Assembly: GCF_019112545.1 (NCBI RefSeq)
Contig: NW_025064880.1
Span: forward strand, 1,307,719 to 1,371,718
Length of the DNA: 64,000 nucleotides
Reading direction: 5' to 3'
From: Guyanagaster necrorhizus
Lineage: Eukaryota > Basidiomycota > Agaricomycetes > Agaricales > Physalacriaceae
Positions 21,460 through 32,491 of this stretch are shown one piece after another. Position numbers and translations under genes: made by a program. How positions within the stretch are numbered: position 1 is the stretch's first letter; the number at the start of each line of letters is the position of its first letter. Under the pieces are notes generated by a model. The model did no database searches and was not told the origin of the DNA. It worked only from the letters and a program-made list of their open reading frames with translations.

Positions 21460-24400
21460 TCATACAAAATACATCTCGTTGAGCATGTTGGCATTGATAC
21501 CGGTAAAGTGTTGACGATAAAAGTCAAGGTCGTGTTCCTCACCAGGATGAGCGGACTCTGCATCAAGCATGGGGATGTCAAAGTGGAACTTTGCACGGCG
21601 GCATACGAGCTGTATGGAGCGGTCGGTCAAGAGAGATCATAGAGCACAAACAACGTACATCGGCATCTGGCAAAACCTCAGAAAAACTAGCGCTGTAAAG
21701 TAAAAAGGACGACGTACAGTACACAGGCGCAGGAATCTTTACTGATCGAGTAGACCGAGAGTATACGTGACAGAGGGCATAACTGGGAACACAGTTAATC
21801 AGAAGCAAAAAATCGCAAAGGTCAATGACATACGTCAGTTGCGCAATGGCCGTCACCACATGACTCCTAACATAGGCGGTGTCAGAACATTTATAGCATG
21901 GTAAGAATCGACACACCTGTCCTGGAATAACTTCTTATAGATATCATCATGTAAAATGGTATAGTGTCCAGGAATGCTTGCTGTAAGGCGCTAGTGAGGA
22001 AGGGAAACAGTACACTAGTGGATTCAAAACTGACTTCCTTTGAGACCCGCTTGCGACTGAAGATAAAAGTCATCGTAGACAGGATGCTTCAGGTCTGGCC
22101 CAGTATTACTTATCACAGCTCTAGATAGTTAAAAGGGCAGACGCACCATTGTCGACGAAAAATCCTGCATGGCAGTTGGCAGATTTGTCACCTTGACCAG
22201 AGTTGGGGAAGAAGCGGAAATGGTGCCTCTTTGTGACGACCAGGAAAGTAAGGTTCGGACGTTGATTCACACCTTTGCTTTGGTAGAACTTTCGAACAGC
22301 GGCTAAAGTTGTTGAAATAAACCTTCAAATCTCGCAACACGAAGAAATCGCACTGTCAAGAGATTTGCCCATTTCTTCCCTGCGGACAATCTCAAATTCC
22401 CCCTCGGAGACGCCATCTCGATAAAATATGAGACGCTGAGGTGCCTGTCCTTTATTCCTCATATAGAACGCTTCGAGACAGGACTGCATGAAAAAAGCAA
22501 GTGAGTTTTCTAAACCAAAAAAGTCCAAAGGCTCACGTACAATGACCATAGGCTCCAAATGCTCTATGATTTCCTGTCTGGACCTTTGTATTTCCATCCT
22601 CGCAGTGTATTGAGCTCCGTATGGGTCTATCGATGCCACAACAGAAGCGATTGATGGAGCCATACTGCCAGGCGCTGCATGACTGACATCCGCACCTGCA
22701 CTCATGTCACTTAATGTAATATTAATACGGATCCAACCACATACCGATGATCATAGTAGGGGCGCTAGCGAAAAATTGCATTGCAGGATCTTGAGGAACA
22801 AACCCACGGCCTGCCAGTTTCGTATTGACTCTGATGTATTGATTAGCATGAGCCATTCTTTGAGGATGACGAGAGCTTTACTTCAGGATCAAGTTGTTAT
22901 GGTACTGGTTGAATTTCTTTGTATCATACCCTTCTCGGAATTTTCGTGACCAACGCTGTTCAACACTGCTTAGTTCACTGAAGATAATTCAAACAATTGA
23001 CTTACCACACACTGGGTAGGAATGCCATGAATGACATCACCCGCGCGCTTGACCGCAACGTATAGATCCGCAGCATTTTCCGGCAGAACGCAAACAAGTA
23101 GTTGCGCCTTGATGGGGAAACCAACGCGATATAGAATCTAATAGAAATCAGTCACCTCCAACTCGAGGCCAGAATGTTACGGTCAACCTACCGATGGAAT
23201 GCTCTCTTGTGCATTCGCATCATGGTGCACATGCGGCATTGAAACAACTACAGCGGGGGTGTATTTGAGATGAGCGCAGATGAGGTGAGACAATACTCAC
23301 ACATTCCTATAAAGTCAAATCAAGCACGTACTACAAGTAACAACAAAACACATACCTATAACTTTCATAGCATCGGCCAAGTCCATAGAGAATTTTTGTA
23401 TCACTGGTTGATCACCACCTGTAAAATTGATAACAGCCCAAGAATTCAGCTGGGCCGGCGTGTGAAGTGGCTTCTTCATTATATCCCATGTCCCATCCTA
23501 GAGCCTCAATGTCCAGAAATCAAGATGACACCAGATGCCGTGTTTGTCACTTACATGCCGATCATTGATCACCCTCACCCCATTCTGACCTTTGCCATAT
23601 GCTAGCTGTGGCCTGGGAAGAGCCTTCCCAGTAACTTGGAGAGGCTCTGGATTGATGTTTATACCTGCTCCAGCCAAAAACTCGGACTGCGTGTGGCCTA
23701 GATGTCTCCAGCCTTGCCGTATCATTCGGAGCCGGGCCGCAGGGTTTGCAGGAACCACTTTCAGCACTTCTCTAATGGCCTCCGGAGAAAGTCGATTCTA
23801 AGAAGGTTATAAGTAGTATTCAATGAACAATGAGCAAGAGGATATCCTAACATCATATAATTGTTGCGTGGCATTACAACGGCTAATCGGTATAATCGTC
23901 TGTTGTCCAAATTGAACACCCAAGGATCCCGGTCGTATATTGAGGTTATAAGCAGATCTGAAGTGTTCCTAGGCAGATACTCAATGAAGGAGAAAAATGA
24001 ATCAACTGACGGCCGTACCGATACTGTGATTGGGCTCCCATCTTTGTCGAAAGTGATGGCACCAGCATTTTTCACCAGACCTTTGATCCGTTTTGGCCTG
24101 GAAGTCGGGCGGTGCAACAATATCACCTTCATACCACGAAGAAAATGCCGCAGTCTTGAAAATTGAGTTTCGTTCAAGTTTTCTAATTGGCGGATTTCGC
24201 GCAAACCGAGAAATTCAGCTGATAGGACATCTAAACGTCGTTCAGGAACACTTGTGCATCCTCATTAGAAGGTAGACTTTCTGATGGGGGAGTGAACTTA
24301 CACGGCAGCAACAGTGACATCAACGTTAAGGACGACATGGTCCTTAACCAGTCTAACGCTCCTACATGGTCACCACCTGGTAAATACTAGAGGCTGGGTC

Positions 24401-25373
24401 CGCAGTGAATAGGAACACACTGAAAATAGCCACGCCAAAGTTCCAAAGGCGCTATAGACTGCGGTGTCTCTATGGAGAAGGTGTTCAGCACCACACTACT
24501 ACGGCCATCAGTAAATGTGGATACCTCTCTCCTCCTGGATGTAGAAGCTTGCAGCTTTATTGAGTGCCATTCCAGACCTGAAATGCGCTAGTTGAGCAGA
24601 CATCTTATTACATGAGAGATTCAACGTACCCCCTCGGATATGCCTGAACAGACATGTTTAGCATGTTTAGCGCAGGCGCGGTGGCGACCATTGACTGGGT
24701 ATTGCCTCGATTAAGGTTTTTCAAGATTCTACGAAGAATTTCGTTACTCTCCAGCTCGGGTAGAACAAATGGAACGTACCCAATATTGACTCTTCCGGAC
24801 AAAGTCAGAACAACCGAAACATAACGAGGTTTCGGGGAGTCGACATCCCACATGACATCCACCTAAATATTATACAGTTATATTGACCTTGGGTATGCTA
24901 AGAGAAGATCAGAACCTTCATGCCAGAACCTGGTATGTCGTACTTCTTCCATGAAAAGAGATTCTTTTTGCCGTCGAAAACTAATGTAATGATTGAGTAC
25001 ATGACGAAGATCGCTAAGCAAAAAAGAACCCACCTCCAAGCTTTGAGAAGATTTTCGGGACAACTGAGGTCTGGAGGCGCATCATGACCTCGTTGGCTTT
25101 CGCAGCGCCGAGTTTAAACTCTCGCCCAGTCCGGCTTTCCCACTGCGGTGTGATTACTTAAAAGTTGAGTGAGTTAAGAAAGAGAACATAAAGGGAAACC
25201 ACAAACCGACTATGGCGAGATCAGATATCCGCGATGATAAGCCCTTGAAAGAGAACCACGGGCGACTTACCATCGTATTGGTACACTGTAGACCTTTCCG
25301 GCCACTGAAGCTTGAAAACATTGGCAGTCACATTGACAGGCGTAGCTTTGTTTATGTGCGGGATGAGAGACAT
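21460..25373 (-). CDS. AGO: Argonaute protein, Asp/Asp/His of the slicer site present
   Basis: Exons: 25271..25373, 25034..25156, 24916..24980, 24630..24862, 24525..24577, 24421..24469, 24302..24361, 24019..24250, 23852..23968, 23555..23797, 23356..23497, 23301..23306, 23192..23247, 23006..23137, 22882..22955, 22745..22830, 22541..22695, 22354..22483, 22147..22302, 22035..22094, 21917..21980, 21834..21866, 21718..21782, 21659..21666 and 21460..21609; 864 aa. Domains in order: N domain, linker 1 (ELWRGYFQSVR), PAZ (EHFRSAYN...QQTIIPISRC), MID (AVKRAGD...PTQCV) and PIWI (GADVSH, YRDGVSEGEF, PGHYTIL, YYADLVCRRAKFHFD). The Asp, Asp and His positions of the DEDH site are visible, so slicing activity is possible. 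Role by family: RNA silencing guided by small RNAs. There is no Gly/Arg-rich N-terminal extension. Exons of 6 and 8 nt are required; a further 3-nt exon at 25207..25209 is possible. The 57-bp intron 22484..22540 is stop-free and 3n. Confidence 0.92.
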
Positions 25374-25460
25374 GGTGGGCGAGTGGCAGGAGACGGGAAT
25401 GGGAATAGGAACCGGGGCATCAAAGGCGCGATCTTAATTGTGGAATTTGGTGACATGTGA

Positions 25461-25480
25461 CACGTGTTTAAGGTCACGTG
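25461..25480. promoter_or_regulatory. Pair of CACGTG E-boxes upstream of Argonaute
   Basis: Two perfect CACGTG hexamers at 25461..25466 and 25475..25480 lie 88 and 102 bp upstream of the AGO start. CACGTG is the classic bHLH/Cbf1/Pho4 site. Spacing and position suggest a real promoter element; the factor is unknown. Confidence 0.5.
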
Positions 25481-27278
25481 CCATAGGGTCCAGTTACTGC
25501 ATAGAACGACGGATTGACGGATGACCAACGAGATTCGGGAAGGAGACCGAAACCCAAGTGAAAAGATTCGCGAATTTCAGTGATTATCGTTTATTTCGTT
25601 ACGAAATGCCTGTGTTGTTCACGACTATCGACCTTCAAGAGAACGAGCTGTGGGAACGAAGGAATGCACTAATAATACACTAGACGCGAGAAGCAATTTG
25701 CCATTGATATCCCAGAACCCGATGAAGAACGGAAGAATGGACGTTTCAAGAAAGCTTCCCTCCTGTCCTGAACCTGCGGGGGGATTATAACTGCAACCTG
25801 ATGAGTGTGAGTGATGGTCTAAGAACACGAGAAGACGCGAACATGAATTGTAAGAGGTGTCATGGAGTCACCAGTAAGGAATGGCGCAACAAATCTACTT
25901 CAATTACCTGAACGAATCATTGAAACTAGAAACGTAACGGTAAACGTAAGAGGTTAGAGCGCCGCTTTAGCTTGATGCGTACAATTTGGCCTAATGAAAC
26001 TCAGGGCTGAACGAAATTCCACGAATTCTGTAAGGCAACACCTGAAGGCACGCACGGAGGGCTCTGGCAAGCCCCGAACCTTGTCCACCTACGTGCAGAA
26101 AATGGATGCACTAGCTCCAAACGGGACTCTTTCGGGAACTTTTAACCCTATGTCCTCCCTGCCGTAATTTTCTTCGGGATATCGTATTCCTCACCCGGTG
26201 CGGCGTCGATATGGTCCCTCTGTACCAGAACCCGAGATAAACTGTCCTAGGCTTCCATCCAGCTGCAGTCGTAGCGTCAAAGGGAAGAACGGCGAGTCTA
26301 TCGAACGGTATCCGAGGACGCCTCCCGACAACTATAGGCGCCATCACCTCAATGCGACCAAAACGGCCACTAAAAGTAACAGAGTACAGGACCATCAGTA
26401 CGCCATTGCATGGGGCATTGGGCGTTCCTCCGCTGAGGGAGGAAAATGCCGCTCGGATTCAAGACTAGGTACGAGAGACGCGCCAGGCTAGTAATTGCTC
26501 TGATGAAGCGTCCCATCATCAATCTCCCTATCCACCTCCTACAAGTACGCACCCTGAACCTCTACGTTTTCCTGCCCCTCTGGCAATGTGCATTCCAGCC
26601 GAGTCGTGCTCTGATTCACGCCCTTTGATTGTGCTGGAAGCATTGAAGAAACCAGGTCTTATAACTCTTCATGGTCATTGCTTCCTCACCCTGGAAAAAC
26701 CCAATCTGCACGTGGACCTCCACCAGAAGAGTGAGTTGTAACATCATTAGGCAGAAGTCCTAACTAATCCGTCTAGCTTGAACACGTAGGTCAATTCGTC
26801 ACCGACTAGCATTGGAATATACTAAGCAAATAGTCAAACAATGACGAGCAGAGTTGGAACTTCAGGTAGCAAAGGTTCAACTTATCCAGTGCCCAAACAA
26901 GGAGGGGTGCCCGAGAAACTTCGAAAAAGGCGGAACGAGGCAAGTTTAGGATTGATTACGGGAGGAACAAGTGGGTCCTGTATGTATGAATGACAGTGAT
27001 ACAGCCATGGCCGCATCAATGATTATTTGTTGTTATCACGTTATTTCTTTCTTGAAACACGCAAAAACCCAAGATTCACGATCCAAGTGGTTTTAGCTTC
27101 TGCACTTTCTCGATTGAGACGAGGAGTTGCACGAAATCAAACACAGATGGTCGCAGCGCCGTACTCTTATTTCACCACGGTAACGTTTGTAATTATATAC
27201 AATTTCGTTGTTTGCGGCCGCGGTGTGCGGATGAGGTTCAACGCAGCTGACAACCCAGTGTTCTTCTGTTGGTTTCTG
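25481..27278. other. Gene-poor stretch, no supported gene
   Basis: Only short frames occur, none with family motifs and joined by good introns. A Pro/Leu-rich + frame around 26540..26780 ends at a good intron-like sequence (GTGAGT at 26730, CTAACTAAT, then CTAG). The minus frame at 26111..26395 holds GWKPRTVYLGFWYRG. Either could be a decayed or fast-evolving gene; I cannot assign one. Confidence 0.4.
26880..27180. repeat. Diverged duplicate, copy A (partner near 29200..29420)
   Basis: Several blocks recur in the same order about 2.24 kb downstream: the pair GATGGTCGCAGCGCCGT / GATGGTCGCAGCACCGT (27145 and 29392), a GAGGCAAGT...CGATTACG-like block (near 26935 and 29270), and GCCGCATCAATGATT / GCCACATGAATGATT (27009 and 29318). 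Identity between the blocks is low, so this looks like an old direct duplication. Confidence 0.45.
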
Positions 27279-27860
27279 CTACATCCTCATTATCGCCCTT
27301 GATTCTCTTGTTTGGCCTCTCTTCGTCTTCACGTAGACGGGCGTGAGATATTGCAATGCTCTCCGCCACGATCTGCTCTGCTGTCTGGTCCTATCGGCCT
27401 CTGTCAATTCGTAGAATCCTCGTCTTTCTCTTGCCAACTCTTCTTTCTCTTGCCATCTGAGCCTTTCCCATAACTCTGCCGTAGGGATGACGATAGTAAA
27501 GGGATTTGTCTCCTTTTCCACGCGGAAGAGAAATCCGGGCCATGCTGAATCTTTTTGATCTAGGCGTACGAATTCAGTTGTTACTTGAGCAGGTGAAGAA
27601 AAGCCAATCCCAACCACCCATTGCTTAACGAGCATGCAAACAGTGTATCGCCTACGCATTTTATCAGCTCCTACTCCTATCTTTTGATAGTCGCCATATA
27701 ACCTAAACTGGTCGTGCTCGAGGTCATTGGATTCGGAACTGAAATGCGCAGGAGACCAGAGACCATTCTTTTTGCAACCGTAGATTACATGTGGAGAGAA
27801 TTGTTGAGACGCGTATTCCAAGTTCATAATCCTCCGATTCTCCACCTTGTTCTTCTTCAA
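27279..27860 (-). CDS. Hypothetical protein, 193-codon open frame
   Basis: An uninterrupted 193-codon frame. It is rich in Arg, Glu, Trp and aromatic residues, with a charged helix near residues 130-165 (repeated RLRW, EKEELARERR). No signal peptide, transmembrane segment or known motif. It sits alone in a gene-poor island with no clear promoter, so it may be a spurious open frame, part of a larger spliced gene or an orphan gene. No function is proposed. Confidence 0.35.
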   Translation of the reverse strand: MKKNKVENRRIMNLEYASQQFSPHVIYGCKKNGLWSPAHFSSESNDLEHDQFRLYGDYQKIGVGADKMRRRYTVCMLVKQWVVGIGFSSPAQVTTEFVRLDQKDSAWPGFLFRVEKETNPFTIVIPTAELWERLRWQEKEELARERRGFYELTEADRTRQQSRSWRRALQYLTPVYVKTKRGQTRESRAIMRM

Positions 27861-30800
27861 TGACGACTATTGGCCAAAAATAAGGGGTTCTTTTACGACG
27901 CCGTTTGTCATAAGCCCGGTGGTAAGGTTACCTTCTTGCTATCGTCTAGAAGGGAAAGAGTGACTGCGCCATAGTACACGTTCAGCCCCTGACTCGGACC
28001 CCATAAGTATTCCGAACGCATGAGCACCCCGAAAATGACAGGTCCAGCGAATCTGAGGGGGTCAACCTTGGTGACAACCACATCGTCATTGAGCAGTTCA
28101 AGGCTAAAAACAAATGACTGTCAATCCTCTCACAACAAAGTACTCATAACTGCTGACCGTGCTGGAGTAATAAATTTACTTAAAAGAGTTGTAACGGTCT
28201 TCGTCCTCTTGAAGCCAAGATTTGGAAACACTGTCAAGGCTTCGCCGATTTGTAAAGTCTATTGACTTGAACCGCTCTTGAAGGTGCTGAGGGGCGCTCT
28301 GAAATTGAAGCAGTCGAGTCCAAACAGGCCCTCCCGGTTCACGTCGCTCTCGCTGTGAAATATGCCGTTGACGGATTTCGAGGCCAGTGTGAAAAAATGA
28401 CGATCGTCTCTGATTGGCGCCGTGTCTGCCTCAACAACTCTTTCAGTAGAGACCTCAGTGGTCACTGAAGACGGAGCGCCTGCAATGGAACCCACATTTG
28501 AGGATTCAGGAAGGTTTTTTCGAACTCAACTGTAACGAGGTTTGTAGAGTTTAGAGTTTAGTACATATGGTCCCAAAAAGGAGCACCGGGGTTCTGTAGT
28601 AATAGTAGCATGAACTCGATCCCTTTTGCTATGGAAGTTATTGCTAGCCCTTTCGCGCTGTGATGTAATCCTTTCGAAGAATATGAAGGACGTTTGATCA
28701 AAGGTATGTTCCGATTTTGTTTCTTTTCATTCACCGCTTACTTCTAGTCTCGCAAAAGCACGGACACTGACATCCGTGTAAACAGCAAGTTCTCTAACGT
28801 CCCTTTTTTCATCAAGCTTTTTGCGCAGCAATGATGCGACATCAGTGCCGAGGGCAACCTATCCGACCCTATCGCACAGGTGGGGAAGGGAGATTGACTT
28901 GAGGCCTATCGTCTCAACGCGATCAAATTGGAACCATTGACGGAAAATACTTTGTAACGGCATGACCGAGTTGCACGAATCCAAAACTGGATATGTGATG
29001 CGCACCTGAGGCGTCCCATTATCTTCACCTCCCGTAAAATGCATCCAGAACCTCTATGCTAGGTTAGCCAAACCTGTTCTATTTTGTTGTTCCAGGGGCA
29101 GAGTCAGAGGAATCAGCCTTGCTCATAATTTTCCTCAACTGAAAGAGTAAGTTGGGCCGTTCTCCAACAAGCCCTAACTAAGCTGTCCTTAGGTCACTTC
29201 ATTACTAAGTACTCAGTGACTGCGGACCAGAAAAAGGGGACTATACAGGGAAGGAGGCTTCTGAGTGAGGCGAGTGTGAACTCGATTACGAGAAGAGACG
29301 GCGCTGTATGGATGATGCCACATGAATGATTCTCCTATCGTTCTTCAAGATCTTCTCTCCTTCCTTACCACAAGAAAGAGATCAAACCTTGATGGTCGCA
29401 GCACCGTTCTTCTGTCGGCCCACCTTGGCTGTTCCAGGGCGACGATGTCAGAGTTTTGAGTGTTTGCATCCGAGGTGCGCGGTTGAGAAGAATAAGGAGG
29501 TCAGTCTTCTTCTGTTGTTTCTAGATTTGTTAGAAAGCATTCAGTGGCCCGTTGCCTACGGGTGCAAGAGTGCGGCAACCCTATCAATTGGCGGCTTGTA
29601 CTTCATCTCTTTGATGACTTTCCGTTTGTTTGACCACAAACTAATTAAAGTGGAACGTATTCATCAGACTGCGTCCATTCAGTAAGTAGATCTCAAGTTA
29701 CAAAGGATCGATCCTAGACTTCCTTTCATGGCATTTATCCGACGTCCCGCCCCCCTGCTCTCGGGCTTGTTTGTATCAGTGGCATCCTTCGGTTGTACCG
29801 GCTTATCTCTTCAGGTACTTACTCTTCTCCTAAAAGCGTGTAACAGCTCTAGAGTATTACTGTACTTACTCTGTACCTATGGCTAATTGAAAGGCTCCGC
29901 ATGTCCCTTAGCGCGTGCCGCTGTCAGGATATGAAATAGACCATTATCTCCTGCCCCTTATGCCTGGTAAAGTCTCGTTCGTGAATTCGATGGCACGAAA
30001 CTCGTCTGAGATGCCCCAAATGGTCTCAACAATGGAGGCAAGATAATGATGTGTGATGATGATGAAATCAGCGGGGGCTCCAAGCTATAGAATGTCACAG
30101 GAGAATTCGACCGACGATAGGACAAAAAAAGTCCTAACAGGCAGTAGTATCGATACCATCTTCGGAGGCAAAATGTTTTGCCCGATACAAGGCAGGCTGT
30201 GGACAGCTAATAACGTTCTGGAAGACGTATCAGAATGCAACGCGTAGCAGTCGTGAAACCCGGCGCCAGAATCTAGGGTGTACGCGTTTCAAAAATAAAG
30301 AGGACGTTGTCAACAGTATTTAATGACCGTCATACGCCGGGCATGGTATACGTAGGCGCTGTTTTGTTGTTTCATTGAACATGTACCGAAATGCGCAGTA
30401 TGTTCCCAGCGACTGTCGCACCATTCAAGAAAGAATGGGCACTGGTACGGTATTGGCCAAGTCTACTTCCATATGCAAAGCGACAACCCCTACCCCTCGC
30501 GGCCAAGCGGCCTAAAATCCCTTCTCGCCCAGCCACTGTGCGATTTGGTTTTTGGAAACGAGGCCGTGCGCCCTGATGACCAGATGGCGATTGCGGGCTA
30601 TGGTAACTTTTGCGGAAGGATCATTGTTCAACAGGGATGTTGTTATGTCGTTTGCTAAGGCCTTGATTGCGTTACTTTATGGTGTGAAAAAGAAAAAAAA
30701 GCAAGGAAAAAGTCGTACAGAAATGTTGCCGTCGACATTCCTTATCAAAATAAGATGGCGAGTTCCCCCGTTTCTGATATCGGTGTATACGGGAAGGGAA

Positions 30801-30897
30801 CCACGGGAATTGCGAGCGACGTGGTATAGTAGTGATGCTGTTGACTTGCACGGTCGCATCGAGTTTGAGTTGAAAGGCGTGTGACGTGTGACGTAAC
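27861..30897. other. Gene-poor stretch with possible gene fragments
   Basis: No complete gene is supported. On the minus strand, frames at 28859..29044 (TGGEDNGTPQVRITYPVLD) and about 28745..28858 (Leu/Val/Arg-rich, DVASLLRKKLDEKRDVRELAVYT-like) are bounded by plausible splice sites and resemble pieces of a leucine-rich F-box type protein. Stops and missing joins prevent a model. The + strand holds only short frames. Confidence 0.35.
29200..29420. repeat. Diverged duplicate, copy B
   Basis: Partner of 26880..27180. Nearby, both copies also have a minus-strand segment encoding QLTL-x-VE (near 26720 and 29140), which suggests that the duplicated unit once contained coding sequence. Confidence 0.45.
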
Positions 30898-31003
30898 GTG
30901 GAAGTGAATCAAATGTCCGGGAATAGCTGCGCGCAAGATGCCATTGAAATTACATTACATCCATGGCAGATCTCCGAAACCAAGCCATCCCAGGTGCTCC
31001 TCC

Positions 31004-31009
31004 TTATAA
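31004..31009 (+). promoter_or_regulatory. TATA box near a possible small gene
   Basis: TATAAA lies 43 bp upstream of an ATG at 31052 and is followed by a C/T-rich leader, a good core promoter arrangement. Confidence 0.35.
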
Positions 31010-31051
31010 ATGCCGTGCGTCGCCACCCATTTTCCATTCCTCCCTCCCAAC

Positions 31052-31404
31052 ATGAACGTCAACCTCAACATCAACATGAACATGGTGTGCTGGTCGCAAC
31101 AACGTACGTGTGTGTCTCTTCTCTCTCGACCGCGATGGCGACGAGCTCATTGTCTACAGCATCCACAGTATATGCCATCTGTACCGCACCCCTCATAGCA
31201 CCCAGGCCTCTGCCATACCATTCACCGACATTTCTGCAGTTCCAATCGTTGCCTGGCCTGGACCAGGACCTCTCTCATCCTCCATACACCTCCCGTCCCA
31301 AAGAACCGGTCTCTGTCGTGCGCCGATCCAAGGACAAGACGCGACAGAATCCGTATCCGCAGCCAGGCAGCAGGCCACGACTTGCCCACACGAAGCAAAC
31401 ATAG
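31052..31404 (+). CDS. Possible small secreted or unknown protein, weak
   Basis: From ATG 31052 an Asn-rich N-terminus could splice at 31103 (GTACGT) to about 31159 (CTACAG), giving a Pro/Ser-rich product ending at TAG 31404. Further downstream a typical intron (31468..31511, CTAAC branch) suggests that the + strand is transcribed beyond this stop. No motif is recognised; an untranslated RNA is an equally good reading. Confidence is low. Confidence 0.25.
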
Positions 31405-31511
31405 GACCAGGCACTCCAGACTCAAGAGGGGCCTAGTCGGTGTTGCATATTTTTATTAGTTTCCGTAAGTGTACCCTGCAATTCGATCGCATTGTCTAAC
31501 CCTTCCCCCTA

Positions 31512-32491
31512 GTTTTCCTGGACTTTCGGTCTTCATGCATCAACATCAATCACATGTACCATTAACCATCCATCCAACTCGCATACTTACATCCATCTAC
31601 TTAACCATCAATCAAGCCACCTTGCCGCTTCTTCTTATCGTACCACTCCATTTCCCGAGGTCGACATGTCATCCGGGTAACTAGTTCCCGTGTTAGTTTC
31701 TGTCATCGAGCCTTTCGCGCCATTAGCGTTCGCCTATACGAAAATCCGCCGCTGTAGTCCTGGCTGCCAATAATAGTCTGCAAGCATTTCCGTCTACAGC
31801 ATTTCCGAATGAGACCCGCAGCAACGTTGTCTGTGGATACAGCTTCCTATCCACTGAATTGTAATACTCGTGTTCTGCAAAGGTCTTCGATCGCCGAACG
31901 CGACCGAGCAACAGCAAGATCACCATTTACTTGATCTCGCAGATTCTAGGCACCGACCCGACTTATGTATACACTACAATGAATAGAAGAGTCATAAGAT
32001 CTTGTTCCGCTGAAGAATCATTTGCGGACAAAACTATCTTTGCGGACCGCAGTTGTACACTTGCAATCTCGAATAACACCTCGTGGTATACGCTTAATGA
32101 GTTAATGAGATAGCCGGTCATGTTGTGAGAGGGTAGTCGGCGGTGGAGACATTGGGTGAAGAAGGAAAGAAGAAAGAACCTTGATGGGTCAGAATGCAGG
32201 AAAGCATCCTCTTTTACTCGTCGCGTCCTCTTGCAGTAAAAAACGTCGGTACACTTGCTATTGACGTCGGCTTCCACATTCTCGAGTTGCCTGACCATTC
32301 ACACGGAGCGTCAATGTGTCCCGGATTCGTAACCCAGCGCTGGATTGTGTCATCCTGACCGACATCGTTGCTGCGATAACCATTCAGTGTCTACATTGCT
32401 TTATGCTAAGAATAAATAGCAAGCGAGTCCGACATGTCCGACAAGCCCGCAGCTTTATTTACTTCTGAACGGCCTACCTATGCCCACAATC
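31512..32491. other. Intergenic, nothing recognised
   Basis: CA-rich short repeats (ATCCATC, CATCAATC) occur around 31535..31620. A minus open frame of 111 codons at 31963..32298 has no motif and no supporting signals. Confidence 0.4.

Noticed and set aside
22956..23005. Apparent frameshift in the Argonaute MID domain
   Set aside because: The obvious AG at 22966 (AAGCAG) breaks the frame, but the next AG at 22956 gives a 50-bp intron and a perfect continuation (TQCV-RWSRKF). No frameshift is needed.
24721..24780. Intron starting GTACGT inside the Argonaute linker
   Set aside because: No acceptor keeps the frame, while reading through gives a sensible linker.
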